This document shows positions 30,928 to 42,834 of a stretch of DNA of 64,000 nucleotides, piece by piece. The stretch's first letter is position 1; each line of letters begins with the position of its first letter. The position numbers and the translations under genes were made by a program. Below the pieces are notes generated by a model. The model was not told the origin of the DNA, searched no databases, and saw nothing but the letters and a program-made list of their open reading frames with translations. Source of the DNA: Lepidonotus clava (taxonomy: Eukaryota > Annelida > Polychaeta > Phyllodocida > Polynoidae); contig OW387148.1 of assembly GCA_936440205.1 (NCBI GenBank), positions 42,071,003 through 42,135,002 on the forward strand, in the 5' to 3' direction.

Positions 30928-31800
30928 GAACTCGAATCTTGTGTTACTATACTTGAACCCTACACGATCAATTACCCGGTAGTGCATATTAGGGCTTAAA
31001 GCATGACCGTATACAAAGGATGCATAGCTAAAGCAAAGATATATAGCCAAGCCATAGAGCTAGGTGACCGTCATATTCAACAACCTTATGATAATGTTCT
31101 TCCATATTACATGACTAAATAGGAATATTCTCTCGCATGTTACCTCCTCACCTGAGAGTTGTCCCTGTACAATGCGTATTACGCATTTTTTTCTAAACTG
31201 TATATAATTTGTCCAGATAGTTTGTCTACAAACTCAGTTACAATTAACCTGCAGGTGACTAAAACACCGCAAATCAACTATTTGTGGTAGGGAGAATTAA
31301 AGTATTGAACGCTATTGTATTGTTTATGGTTAATTATAATTATAGTGCATTGTCTGAGATTATCACTGTTATTAATATCATTCTTAATGGGTGCTAGTCT
31401 AGTGGTAAGTAAGTCCGCGAGATGGGCGCTCAATCCATAACATGAACAACGCTTGGCAGTAGGGTAAGTTTATTGATGGATATGGTGATGCGTACAATTG
31501 CCAGTGAAGAGATGATAAGTTCCTAGGTGTTACAATTCTAATTCAGGGTAGAGTAGGCTTCCTCCTCAGAGTCCGCCTAGTCTTGAGCTGAGTGGTTATA
31601 TTTTTGATGTTAGTCTATTTATTGGGGAGTATCCCTTTTAAAGTTCGTACTTGTTCATATCCTGTACTGATACGTTTATTCATTACTCGACTGCGTGATA
31701 TTACATCACTTATCGTGGATACTTCGCTTACTTGAAGATGTTAATAAAGGTGTTATACTAAGATAATGGGGAGTTCTTAGTGATTATTCGTTGAAGTAGC
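30928..31800. other. Intergenic
   Basis: At 31240-31297 lies one end (CCTGCAGGTGACTAAAACAC then GTGGTAGGGAGAAT) of the CTGCAGGT palindrome family also at 51668 and 62634. At 31400-31500 a segment resembles 31860-31960 (CTCAATCC, AAGAAC, CGC, TTGGCA, AGTTTATT). Confidence 0.4.
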
Positions 31801-33060
31801 TAGCTCTCTCCAGATTGATGTTATCCTGGATCATGATTCAGTTCTTAGTGGTAGAGATTCTAAGTAAAGGGGCTCAATCCTATACAAAGAACACGCACTT
31901 GGCAAGAGGTCAGTTTATTACATTCACGATGATATTCCGAAGGTACAGGTATACAATTCTCCATCCATACAGTTCTTTCCCTTTCATTTCACAATTCAAA
32001 CACATCAGTAACAATCCAACCAGGTATAGCTTTCGTCCAGCTTCCCCTTTCGCAAGGTATATACGCTCTTACACTGTTGAGAGAGTCACCTCTCGTCTAC
32101 CGGTAACGAAGACCATTGGTAGGATCTCCGTCACTTCCAGCACGCAGCCCGTAAGGCTAAGCCTAAGCTGTCCCAATCCTTACTATCACCTGTTCTTTGT
32201 GGTTACTACCATCTTAACACTACCCGTGTGATCCGTATGTAAGACTATTGCTCCATGTGTTCTGTTCGAACTCTATCTTGGTCTGCTCGTCTATCTCAAG
32301 TCTCATACCGCTTATATAGCGACAGCCAAAAGGCTTGTCGCTATACTCATTTACACTATTACCTAACGAAGTCTTACTTATCTCTCATACTGCCCACTCT
32401 TACTCACATAAACTAATTCTATTTCTAGCTATCATATAACTAATGTTGACGACGAGGCCTGCTGTCCTTAATATCTTTTAGCTAGATGTTTCGATCCATA
32501 ACGTACCCTTACAGGTCTCCATCGTCATTTGTCACACCTGTGTGTACCTGCAGGACGTTCCTCAGCCCGGCCGCAGTCCTTACGCCTGGGGGCTTTGCCA
32601 CTCTCCATATACTCTAACTATGCCACTAAACGATGTCGCCGCCTGGCGTTTAGCACACGAATCAGCGTTACAAGTTCCACTATAATATTTTTTTTTTTTT
32701 TTTTTTTTATTTGTCCACTTCCTACGAATACATAAGATCTTCCAGTGGTACAAGGTGTGTTATATGAAATATGGTATGGTTAATGTACATCGAGGTGTGA
32801 AATTAATGATATTTACAATGACTTAACATTATGTTTGGAAATTTCTTGATAGTTTTAATAACCGAAAATAACTATTATATAGTCCTGTCAAGCAGTATTA
32901 CACATATGACATGTATTAAGCTCAATATGATCACTCTGTCCATTGAGAACCACAGTATGTACCGCGGATATACCAATAATATCATCATGGGATACATCAT
33001 AATTATGGTACAAATTTGACTATTGCAGTACGCACCGCAATTTCCTTATGTACAATAATA
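31800..33060. other. Unclassified repeat-like sequence left of the LINE
   Basis: Plus-strand frames at 31815-32231 and 32529-32735 are open but show no domain I recognise. The second ends in a T-homopolymer at 32685-32709. The 31400/31860 direct similarity suggests repeat DNA rather than a gene. Confidence 0.35.
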
Positions 33061-33097
33061 AAAAATGACTATATAGGCCTATATAGAGAACACCATT

Positions 33098-35251
33098 TCA
33101 AGAGAAATACTTTTTCACCTCAGTTTTGAATTTACATTTAGTTGTAGCTCGTTGTATGGACTCTGGCAATGTGTTCCATAGAACAACTCCCCTATAAAAG
33201 GGGCTTTTTTGAACCTTTGATAGTTTCTTAAGTGGACATTTAAATTTCAATTTTGAAGAGCTTCTCAAGTTAGTCGTTGGTCTATATTGATCTAGATATA
33301 TTTCTGAATGGCTCATATTGTACATTATTGATGATAAATGATGTTTTCGGCGAGTTATTAAGTCCACCAAATTGTATCGAGTCAACAAAACATTCTTATC
33401 ACATCGATTTTCATAGTCACATGAATTCTCAATTTTCCGGATACCTCGCCAATATAATCTGTTTAATTTGTCTATTTTCCGTTGCAATCCCGAATCTATT
33501 ATAAAATCGACATAATCGAAGTGTGGTAATATCATAGTTTTAAAAAGTTGTATAGCAGTACTTTCGCTTATAAAACGTCGTATAATGGCAAACGTATATA
33601 ATTTTGAATTTACATTTTTTATTATTGAATCTATTTGAGGGGTCATGTTTAATTTATCATCAATAAGTACACCTAAATATTTGTACCTACTAATATTTGA
33701 CAGATTTTTACCAGCGAGGTTTACATGCATTTTTTCATCCTGATTCAATTGCGACACAATCATATGTTTTGTCTTGTCCACATTCATAGAGAGCTTGTTC
33801 ATACAACACCACTGGTGTACCCTATTTAATGTATGTTCACTTTTGACAATCGCATCATCAATTTTAGAATCAGAAGAAATTAACAGGGTATCGTCGGCAT
33901 ACATAAAAGCACTAGTTTCATCATTTAAAATTGAGAATAAATCATTAGTATAAATTATAAATAACAGAGGACCTATAATAGATCCCTGGGGTACACCACA
34001 TCTTATGTCACTCACTTCAGATCTAAGATTTCCTACAGATACAAATTGTTTTCTCGAGGCAAAATACGAAGTAAGAAACCTTAAAGAAATTTTATCAAAC
34101 CCATACAATTTTAGTTTTTTTAACATAATGGAATGATTAATTGTATCAAAAGCTTTGGCGTAGTCGACATAAATGCAACTACTGTGTAACTTCTTATTCC
34201 AACAGTCAAACAGTTTTAGAAGCACATGAAAAATGGCAGTAGTGGTACTATAGTTTGGCCTAAACCCATGTTGTTCAATATGTAAATAATGGTTTTGTTC
34301 CATATATGTTGATATTTGTGAGTGTATTATTCTCTCTAATATTTTACCAGGTAATGGTATTTGACTAATCGGACGCCAATTTTTTGCGATATGAGAATCT
34401 CCTTCTTTAGGTATGGGAGTGACACAAGAAAGACCCCATTTCAGGGGAAATTTACCGAAAGTCAAACAATTATGAAATAGATACGTTAATTCTTCTATTA
34501 AACTTACAAAGGCATCTTTAAAAATTTTGGAGCTTATGTTCTCAACAGCTGAAGATTTAAAAATTTTAATATTTTTTACCAACTTATCAACATCGTCAGT
34601 AGTAATAGTTTTAAACTTAAATTCTGTCTTAATATTGTTCAAGTATACATTTGATTCCCAAGTACTATCAATATTGTTTGCAAGGCGCTCACCAGCATGA
34701 CAATAATAGTCATTAATATAATCTATGGCTGCTTGTCCAGATAGTAATTTACCGTCTTGGTCATTGACCTCAGAAAATTTTTGACCAGATTTCGATTTAC
34801 CAAGACCAAAATGTTTATTTATTTCTCTCCAAAATTTCCTAGGATTTCCTGTTTCCTGGTCAATGCAGCCTTGTATAAATTCATTCTTTGCATTTTTGAT
34901 CAAAGTTTTGACCATTTTCTTTTGTTCCACAAAATGTGCCCAACTTTCTGTTGATTTATTTAATTGAAAATATTTCCATCTATTATTTTTTTCTTTAATT
35001 TGTTCAATAATCTCCCGTGAAAACCATACCGGATTGTCAGTCTGGATTTTCATATCAATCAAAGGACAATTAATGTCAGCCACATCTCGTATAATATCCA
35101 AAATATATTCCCATTGACCGTTTACATCATCTGCAGACAATTTCCAGAATGCTTTCCAATCCCTTTTTGATATAGATTGCTGTATTAAAATTTCATTATA
35201 ATCCCTGTATGAACGTCCCTTTATTGTATGAAATTCCGATTTTAATTTCAA
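33098..35251 (-). CDS. LINE reverse transcriptase region
   Basis: About 717 codons open. RT palm motifs in order: PIPKEGDSHIAKNWRPISQI, GFRPNYST, YVDYAKAFDTINH, GVPQGSIIGPLLF, FMYADDT, and the thumb-like YLGVLIDDKL. The start shown is TTG; the natural reading comes from the endonuclease frame via the A-run. This is a retrotransposon protein that copies its own RNA, not a host gene. Confidence 0.88.
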   Translation of the reverse strand: MKLKSEFHTIKGRSYRDYNEILIQQSISKRDWKAFWKLSADDVNGQWEYILDIIRDVADINCPLIDMKIQTDNPVWFSREIIEQIKEKNNRWKYFQLNKSTESWAHFVEQKKMVKTLIKNAKNEFIQGCIDQETGNPRKFWREINKHFGLGKSKSGQKFSEVNDQDGKLLSGQAAIDYINDYYCHAGERLANNIDSTWESNVYLNNIKTEFKFKTITTDDVDKLVKNIKIFKSSAVENISSKIFKDAFVSLIEELTYLFHNCLTFGKFPLKWGLSCVTPIPKEGDSHIAKNWRPISQIPLPGKILERIIHSQISTYMEQNHYLHIEQHGFRPNYSTTTAIFHVLLKLFDCWNKKLHSSCIYVDYAKAFDTINHSIMLKKLKLYGFDKISLRFLTSYFASRKQFVSVGNLRSEVSDIRCGVPQGSIIGPLLFIIYTNDLFSILNDETSAFMYADDTLLISSDSKIDDAIVKSEHTLNRVHQWCCMNKLSMNVDKTKHMIVSQLNQDEKMHVNLAGKNLSNISRYKYLGVLIDDKLNMTPQIDSIIKNVNSKLYTFAIIRRFISESTAIQLFKTMILPHFDYVDFIIDSGLQRKIDKLNRLYWRGIRKIENSCDYENRCDKNVLLTRYNLVDLITRRKHHLSSIMYNMSHSEIYLDQYRPTTNLRSSSKLKFKCPLKKLSKVQKSPFYRGVVLWNTLPESIQRATTKCKFKTEVKKYFS

Positions 35252-35943
35252 CTTCTTTTTTTTTGTACATAAACTGGTAAATGATCACTAATTGCAAGGT
35301 CTAATGTTCCAGAATTATTAATATATTGCATATTGGTTAAGATCAAATCTATGGTTGATTTTGTAAATGGAGTAATTCGAGTATAGTCAGTTATTAGTTG
35401 CATCAATTGAAATTCTCTTTCAAAATGTTTTAAAAGTTTGTATTCACCGGAATTTCGTTTATTGTAATCGATATTGAAATCACCTAGAATTGTTAGTTCC
35501 GCAGGGGAATTACTTTGTAAATAATCAACACTATGGGATAGTTCATCAAGGCATATTTGAACCTTACCATCTGGAGGACGGTAAATTATTCCAACTAATT
35601 GGTGCCTATGATGAGGGACTGAAATACTTATCCATAATTGTTCTAAATGTTTAGAGATTTTGGAACAATCTTTTATAACACTGACATAGTCAGAGATATT
35701 ATCTTTAGTATAGATCACCAACCCTCCTCCACGTTTTTTATTTGGAGTGGAGCTAGTGCACCTATCTAATCTATGAATTTTAAAACCTGGAAATTCTATT
35801 AACGAGTTAGTATAATTATCATTCAACCATGTTTCACACAAACACACAATGTCGTATTCATGGAAATGCAACTTTAATTCATCTATATGTGAGAACAAAC
35901 TGCGAATATTAAGCATCACCATATTGAAACCCGACTTAGCCAT
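35248..35943 (-). CDS. LINE apurinic-like endonuclease region
   Basis: 231 codons from an ATG at 35943. It covers the whole EN domain with catalytic Glu in CETWL, Asp/Asn in GDFNID and the SDH end motif. It would nick the target DNA for target-primed reverse transcription. It stops just after the A-run where the RT frame takes over. Confidence 0.88.
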   Translation of the reverse strand: MAKSGFNMVMLNIRSLFSHIDELKLHFHEYDIVCLCETWLNDNYTNSLIEFPGFKIHRLDRCTSSTPNKKRGGGLVIYTKDNISDYVSVIKDCSKISKHLEQLWISISVPHHRHQLVGIIYRPPDGKVQICLDELSHSVDYLQSNSPAELTILGDFNIDYNKRNSGEYKLLKHFEREFQLMQLITDYTRITPFTKSTIDLILTNMQYINNSGTLDLAISDHLPVYVQKKRS

Positions 35944-36000
35944 TGGGGAGTATTACCGGAATTATTATGGTATATTTTCCGTATGAAAAATATGTGGTGA

Positions 36001-37440
36001 AAATAATGATATGATGAGTGAGGAACAATAACATATTTACAGTTGGGAGCGATGCTTTGTAATCAAGGATCACTACCACCAAGAATAATATCACTATAAG
36101 TGAATTATTCGTTGGAACGCGCTGCGTCAAGTATGTACCAAACATAATTTAATGAACGTAGTCTCAATTGTTCCCATAATATGACTGAGGCTCCCCCAAG
36201 AAATCAGATACACTTAAGACTAGATAGAAAAATATAGTTTGGTACATAATTAGTCAACGATTTTTGATCAAATAGATGCAGTTAGCATAACTTCAGGTAA
36301 ATAAATGTCTTATGAGGCAGTAAGCACAGCTCTCATATATCAATTAAATATTCTTGCCAATACAAACGAGTTTACAATATTCTATTATATATTTATTCTA
36401 GTTTTTCTTGCACTGTACCTCAGTGCAGTCTCACCTCCAGCCGTAGTGCGGTAGTACCGTGTAAGTCACCAGATGTCCCTGTGGTTGCGTAGCTATCTAA
36501 ACCCCTCGAATCTCTCGATCCATATTGTCCAAACGTTAATGATTTCTCTCCCTCTCTTACACTGCGTTCCTGCTCTTTTAGCAGTCTGGTATTGATTTTT
36601 ACCCCAGGCATCGATGCCTGTTGGGAGGTGTACCCCGCTGAGCATTGTCATCAGGTATATTTACACCTACCAGCGGCACCTGCCATATTTATACTAGGTA
36701 TTACCATAAGCTAAGTAATTTTGAAGAATTCTTATTGTCCACTTGTATTCAACTGGTGACCTTTACACTATTTCAATTATCATGCGCAAAGTGAATGAGT
36801 TAATCTCTACCTTTGTGCAGTATAACAGTAAGTAGGCCTAGGGCAAAAGGGGTATTTCTACAGTGTGACGTACTTCAAGGCCCATTGACCCTGGCCGACG
36901 AGGTTCCCTGCGATCTAAGAGATCTAGTGCAGGAGAACTTCTAATTGTTTTAGATTCTAAAGACCAGGGAATCGCCACTTTTTGAAGAACAAAATATATA
37001 AGGGCACATTGTACTAGCTGTTAACGAGTTGAACAAACAATTCTTTCCTTCTACAAATAGCTGATTTTCAGCATTTTCAGCACCTGCAGTCTAATTTGGA
37101 TTGATTTTGTCAACAAAACCCCGGTAAAATATCTAGGATATAAAGAAATGATTGTTATAAATCAACCTACATGTATTATAAATCAATTTTCAAACAACCT
37201 AGATAATGATGAATATACATGTATACCAGTTTAATAAATAATGATCACTGTTTTGTTATCCATGCTTAACTACAAATTAAGATATAAATAGAAATTACTA
37301 TGCTAAAGCCTTGTTGTTTGTTGACATGTTACCTTGCATGCATCCAGAGCTAGGCTAACCTACAAGTAAACTTCAAAAAGATCCATGGTTGGGAGAATTG
37401 ATAAATGACCTAGCGACCTAAAGCGACATTTGTTAAGACA
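36001..37440. other. Intergenic, possible LINE 5' sequence
   Basis: The first few hundred bases may be the LINE 5' UTR. A minus-strand frame at 36611-36420 has no known domain. Nothing else is seen. Confidence 0.35.
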
Positions 37441-37444
37441 CTAA

Positions 37445-37724
37445 AGGGCCATACCCACTTGGCGATTTTGCGTCGGCCGACGGCAATCAGCGTCGGCCTA
37501 CGCGTCGGCCTACTCGTCGGCCTACTCGTCGGCCTACTCGTCGGTGTAAAATTATCAAACATGCTTAATAAGGATCGGCGGTCCCGTCGGCGTCGGGACC
37601 GCCGACGGGACCGCCGATTCTGTGTGGGTATCCTCGTCGGCGTCCTCATCGGCCGACGAGGACGCCGACGAGGACGCCGACGCCGACGCCGATTCAACAA
37701 AAAGTGGCCTAGTGGGTATGGGGC
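37445..37724. mobile_element. TTAA-type MITE, GGCCATACCCACT family, copy 3, GC-rich core
   Basis: Ends GGGCCATACCCACTTGGCG and CCTAGTGGGTATGGGGC, with CTAA and TTAA at the flanks. The core holds repeats of CGTCGGCCTACT and GACGCCGACGAG, and the palindrome-rich CGGCGGTCCCGTCGGCGTCG. Overlapping frames on both strands are repeat artefacts. Confidence 0.75.
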
Positions 37725-38024
37725 TTAAATCATACAAAGTCTCTAACCCACAAAAAATACAGTTTTGTGACTTAGTGCCACTGTCAAGATTGAGTAATAT
37801 GTCTATAGGAAAGCATCTTAAATACATATCAAGATTGAATATATTCAGTATACTCCTAAATATTCTTAGGAAGGAGCTTTCGTTTTCAACATACATCACC
37901 ATAGTGATATAGATACATGTATGATGTATTTGAAAAAGTAAGAGGTTAAATATGCTTCTAATTATCTAGCATGCAGAAGTTTAAAAAGAATCATTTGTCT
38001 TGCCTCATGTGCCCCATGTATGTG

Positions 38025-38275
38025 CCCCACCCCCCCCCCCCCATATTCTTTTGCCAAATTTAGACTTTTTAATGTAAAATTCTAGCCGTAGGATGGGGCA
38101 CCTCAAATTGTACATTAGGGTGCTCTCCCTTTTTGAAATTAAGTTTAAATGTAAACAGATAATGAAATCCTCTTTCCAAAAAGTGGACCTACCCTGGCCA
38201 AGGGGGGGTGACGCATACCCCACGTCACCCTCCCCCCTCCCCCCCCCCCCCCCTGGATACGGGCTTGCCTGGTCA
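38025..38275. repeat. CAGTGGCGGAT-family fragments, two nested
   Basis: C-tract, then TTGCCAAATTTAGACTTTTTAA (shortened body) and GGGGCACCTCAAAT as at 21467, followed by a second G-tract/C-tract pair ending CTGGATACGGGC. Confidence 0.55.
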
Positions 38276-38319
38276 CACAATGGCACTAAGTGACAACCTT
38301 TTGTCTTTTGTCACTTGGT

Positions 38320-38480
38320 GTCAGGAGCATCTCCCTATGTGGTGGACACCTTCAACACCAGATGGCAGCACAATCCCTCCTTGCATGTACCTGGAGGTCA
38401 CACTACCAAAGGGTAAGAGCACTGTGCGAACATTGACAAGAATAAACAAAGTACTTGTCTCAGTTTTATTGATGCTTAGT
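38320..38480. repeat. Dispersed repeat without the MITE seen at 56.5 kb
   Basis: GCATCTCCCTATGTGGTGGA, CAGATGGCAGCACAATCCCT and CTGTGCGAACATTGACAAGA match 56380-56880. At 56.5 kb the copy is interrupted by a MITE. Confidence 0.65.
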
Positions 38481-38854
38481 GATTTCAAGCTACGCACATC
38501 CATTTCTCCTGTAATATAATGTAATAGTACAAGGTTGGCTACAGGATTCCAGAAGAGGGGGTCAACATATAATATTATACAGTCTGAGTGCTAATTATAA
38601 AGCGCTGCACATTGGTGCACACATGTGAAACGTAAATTGTCATATTTAAGTCCCCACCTTAATAGGGGAGGGGTGTGGGGGGGGGGGGTCAGGACCCCCT
38701 TTACCACCCAACCCTTCTCCTGAATCCACCCCCGCAGAACTAAGCATAATCTCTATAAATGTCTGGGATGCAGGTACGTTCTTTCAAGGGTTCGTCTACA
38801 AACAACGGATCTACAAGATAGGATTAGCCTTGGTATGGGCTGATCCAGAGGGGG

Positions 38855-39165
38855 CAGTCACGGATTTAGGGGGAGCGTGGGGGGTGCGCCCCCCCCCCCT
38901 CCTTTTTTTTCTGGCCAAAATTTAGATTTTCTTAATATAAAATAATCCTGCCTGAGGGGCCGAAATTTTTTTTCAAAATAGCCCCCCCTTTTGAAAATTC
39001 CTGGATCCGCCCCTGGGGGCGGGGAGGGGGGCCATGCTCCCTTCCCTTTTTTCAGAAAACTTTGTCTTCTGTGATGTAAAATTCGGTCAAAAGGTATTTA
39101 AAGAAAAAAGAATGCCAATGGCGCCCCCCCCCCCTCCCCTTTCCGAAACCCTGGATCCGCCAGTG
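38855..39165. mobile_element. Two adjoining CAGTGGCGGAT-family MITEs
   Basis: The first runs from CAGTCACGGATTTAGGGGG to CCTGGATCCGCCCCTG (38855-39015). A second follows at once, ending CCTGGATCCGCCAGTG near 39163. Both have a body with TAATATAAAAT or GATGTAAAATTCGGTCAAAAG and inner G/C tracts. Confidence 0.7.
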
Positions 39166-39944
39166 TTGTTCTTAAGCTTGCCTCGTTTTGAGATATGGCC
39201 ATGGGTTTACCTATATGGCGGATGTTTGCAAGTAGTGCATTGATATTTACAAAATCATAAATCCTTTTGAACTCATAGCTAGAGTAACCAAATAATGTGA
39301 TCTTAGAACAAGAAAGATATATGGTAACCCTAATAAGGTAATTTAGGTCAAAGCTGCCCTACTTATCTCCGTAGATATATATACTTATGAAAAAAAACTG
39401 CTTTGAAAGTATTATTAATTCATTTTAATCCTGTTCCTAAGTTATATGTTACAGTATTAATCTTCACTGTTAAACACAATAAACAACAGAATTACAAATA
39501 TCAAGTACCATAATAATCAAGTCAAGTTATGCTACGTTGGAAAACCCCTGGTCTTAGGTTAGTCATTGTAATGATTTGAGCAGTAGATGACTTTAAACTT
39601 GGATTTATTACTCAGACATGCTGTGCCGATCGTCGGGCCGCCATGCGGTGATCTCTAGTTCTCGTTTCTGCCACAGGTGGCGCCGGGGGCGTTCCCGCGT
39701 CGATTACGACATTACATTCATGAAAGTTCAACTATTAGCTACACGGCGTGTCCAGCTGGTTGTATGAAGCCTGTTTGAATTATTTCTATTGGGTGACATA
39801 GACTCGGATTTATCGATTGCTTATATAAGTCTAAAGAAACATTATGCCTCACGGTCAAAATATAGGTCCTGTGACGCACTGCAACATTATTAACGTGTCT
39901 TGTGACGTTATGGCTGGCTGTGACATAGGCTACATAAAATCTCA

Positions 39945-40130
39945 GGCAGATCCAGGGGGGTCCTGGGGGTTCTGACCCCCCCCCCCCCCCCAATTTTGGT
40001 GCACCCCTAAACAGCAAAAAGAGATGACAATGCCACGTGTGTATATATGCGTAATTGCACGCAGTTTCAGTACTTAGCCTTTATACTGACCCCCCCCACC
40101 ATTCGAAAATCCTGTATCTGCCCCTGAAAA
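39945..40130. mobile_element. CAGTGGCGGAT-family MITE, subfamily shared with 49.7 kb
   Basis: Starts GGCAGATCCAGGGGGGTCCT, ends AATCCTGTATCTGCCCCTG. The body (TTTCAGTACTTAGCC, ATACTGACC) is nearly the same as at 49697-49858. Confidence 0.65.
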
Positions 40131-40289
40131 CAGTTTTCAGTTTGTACCACCCACACAGCATGATGGCGGTATGTACTGACCTCAGTTTTGTGAAACTGTA
40201 TGAACCGATTCTCATTTACAGTATCAAAATGTCACATATTTTTTATTATAGTTTGGGTAACAACATAGAGTAGAGTAGCCTGTCCTCAT

Positions 40290-40410
40290 TTCATGGGCAG
40301 ATCCAAAGGGGGAGGGGGGGGGGGCCGCAGGGATGCACACCCCTCCCTTTTTCCGGAAAATTTTGCATTTGTTACCCTACTTGTTCTAAATCTTTGTTGC
40401 TTCGACGGCA
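40290..40410. repeat. CAGTGGCGGAT-family fragment
   Basis: GGGCAGATCCAAAGGGGGAGG, a G-tract and TTTTTCCGGAAAATTTTGC; the right end is lost. Confidence 0.5.
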
Positions 40411-40569
40411 CATGCAGACCTATTAGTCCACACTGTGTCCCACCAGTTACCAGCGGTGCCATAGGGGACCAGCCTGTCCATATGTACTACGGATTTGCAA
40501 ACACTTTAATGTGGGGACCAAGGGAACCAGCGAATTGGGTCATGACCCCATTTCTTAGTTCCAGCCTCA

Positions 40570-40740
40570 TGCTCCATGTGCAAAGTGTAGTGGTTAAGAC
40601 CCTCACCTCCAAACCCAAAGGTTGTGGATTCAAATCCTGGCGAAGCCACTTGTTTGATATAAAACTCTGCCCAAAAGAAATTATGGGAAATGATTTCCAA
40701 TTGCGCCCCCCTCCACCCCTCCTTTTCAAACTCCGTCAGT
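40570..40740 (+). repeat. tRNA-derived SINE-like segment
   Basis: An A-box-like TGTAGTGGTTAAGACC is followed some 40 bases later by a B-box-like GTGGATTCAAATCC. The 3' part runs into the CAGTGGCGGAT-type end CCTTTTCAAACTCCGTCAGTG. Too degenerate for a tRNA. Confidence 0.5.
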
Positions 40741-41626
40741 GCATTTGCAGTACACATGAGCACCTCTAACATTTCAAATACTTCACACACTTCTAAACCT
40801 GCCACTGCTGGTTCTGTGTATAGGTCAACATGAATTTATGTTTCCTTTTTTCGAGAATGCCCACCACACGATAGTTAGCGAAGATAAACAGGGGATAGAG
40901 GGACTTTGGCCCAAGTACAGTGTCTTCTTGGTTTTTATGACACTCAGAGTGTGGTTTTAACCCAATCCTTTATCTTATTATACACATGTATCTTGGCCCT
41001 AGGGGGGGCACTCAGTCCGGAAATGGGTACCAACTGTGGTTGTAACCTCTGGGGGCTGTAGCTGTGAATTGCCAATTTTGTCAAATAGTCAGATCATTTT
41101 GGGGGGAGCTGTCAATGATATATTATCCTTAATACTCTATTAAAAGTTTATTGTATGCAATTCAATTGGTTCTTAAAAAAATTATTGATATCAAAATAAT
41201 GACAACATTTATAAACACATGCTTTTTTGGAGGGGCTGTCCCTGAAATAGCCCAAAAAGGAGGGGACTGTAGTTTCGCAGTTGGTACCTACATTTAAAGA
41301 GTTACTCACACATGTTCCCCTGAACTCCACAAGGCGTATAATAATATAACCATAGAAAGGCATGTATAAGACTAAGAGTACTACTTTAGGAGAACCCAGT
41401 AGTTGGTAACGTTATTGCTACATTGACAGGAATACGATTGATGTTTTCCCTCAATTGAAGGTTGGCGCCAACCAAAGACCTTATTTAAACGCTAAACGTC
41501 CGTCAAAAACCCCCCCTTTTAAATATCTGAGTACTGAATATCTTATCCGAAATTTGTGCAATATTTTGAGGAGACTGTCAACATTGTATGCATTATATAT
41601 ACTGAAATTACTATGTCCACCCTGTG

Positions 41627-41735
41627 TCTACGGATTTGGGGGGGGGGGGTAAATTTCCTGTGCCTGGAGGCCTCGGGCAAAAATTTTGCTAAAGCACGCC
41701 ATGCCTCCTTTTTCAAAATCCTGGATTCGCTCCTG
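41627..41735. repeat. CAGTGGCGGAT-family short copy
   Basis: CTACGGATTTGGGGGG at left and CCTCCTTTTTCAAAATCCTG followed by GATTCGCTCCTG at right. Confidence 0.6.
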
Positions 41736-42044
41736 CGACTTGTCAAACCTCATAAATACCGTCGTCTCTATGTCTGAAACTATTTGAAACTTTGAACTCA
41801 CTTTGAACTTGAAATTGAGTGCCTGAGTATGTGCGATCAATTCAGTTTATCGCAAATCTAGACAAACACACTTCTTATCTTATAAACTCGTCAATGAAGA
41901 TACATATATGTTGTGAGGCTGATCCAAGGGGCATACGTTGGGGGGGGGGCATTTTTGAAATAAACTTTACCCAAAAATCCATTATGGAATGGGTATCTAA
42001 AAGTACACCCCATTTTCATATTGCTTGAACCGTCAATGATACTA

Positions 42045-42098
42045 CTAAAATTTGGTATGTACTCGATAATACATGATCGAGTACATACCAAATTTTAG
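42045..42098. repeat. Perfect hairpin, 22-bp arms
   Basis: CTAAAATTTGGTATGTACTC and GA, a short loop, then the exact reverse complement. As DNA or RNA it would fold into a strong stem. No terminator or RNA gene context is seen. Confidence 0.9.
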
Positions 42099-42159
42099 AA
42101 TAATTATTCTTATCAGGCGTCCCATTCTTTGCCCATTGTCTAATTTCCCAAGCACTGAG

Positions 42160-42295
42160 CAGTGGCGGATTTAGAGGGGCGGGGGTACGAGCCCCCCCTT
42201 TTTTTCAATTTACATTTTTAATGTAAAACTCGCCCGAAAGTTAATTAAGGGGGACAAAATTGCCAAAAGCGCGTCCCCCACTGTATCCGCCACTT
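42160..42295. mobile_element. Complete CAGTGGCGGAT-family MITE with 5-bp target duplication
   Basis: CAGTGGCGGATTTAGAGGGG at left, GTATCCGCCACTT at right, and CTGAG directly repeated on each side (42155-42159, 42296-42300). This copy defines the family's ends. Confidence 0.8.
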
Positions 42296-42834
42296 CTGAG
42301 AAGCGTGTCAGATGGAAATAATCAAAGGCTCCATCTCTCCCATTTTTCTGCGAGTTGTAGACACGGGGTGGGCATAGTAATTTCAATCTATATGTATATA
42401 TGGAGAATTCGTAAATTCGAATCCCTGTGCATCATTTAGTATGTTATTATTATTGTTCTAGTTCTTTTACGAGTTTGTTTACACCCTATTCTTTTGTTGT
42501 GAATGCAGATTTTTGTAAATAGTAATAATTATAGCAATGTGATTATTAAGTGTACTTAATTAATGTACTGTATGTATATTATTAGTATCTATATCAATAT
42601 CTTGTAATTCCCACATTTTGATATTATGTAGGATGAAATTTATTACGCTCACCAGCCCAAGCCGGTCAAGTGTTAACTATGAATTCATTAGTTGGCTGGA
42701 AATGGATGAAAACTAGGGCAAGCTAATTGTATTTTGCGGGATATATAAACTTAGTTAAAATATATATAGATATAAATATGTCTGTCAGCCGAGCAGAGTG
42801 GCGGCGGCCATAGCAGTCTTGGTCAGGTGCGTAT

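Larger units (their letters stand above)
33070..36000 (-). mobile_element. CR1/Jockey-type LINE, nearly full ORF2
   Basis: An endonuclease frame (35943-35248) is followed by a reverse transcriptase frame (35251-33098) in the adjacent frame, with a very short 3' UTR. EN motifs NIRSL, CETWL, GGGLVIY, IYRPPDG, LGDFNID and SDHLP are all present, as are RT motifs through FMYADDT. The one defect seen is a frame offset at an A-run near 35255. No ORF1 is recognised upstream. The 3' end has no poly(A), in line with CR1-like elements. Confidence 0.88.

Noticed and set aside
31815-32735. Two plus-strand open frames near the LINE
   Set aside because: No domain recognised, low-complexity tail, and direct similarity to neighbouring repeat sequence.
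37410-37912. Arginine-, serine- or valine-rich frames on both strands
   Set aside because: All read the GC-rich repeat core of one MITE in different frames.
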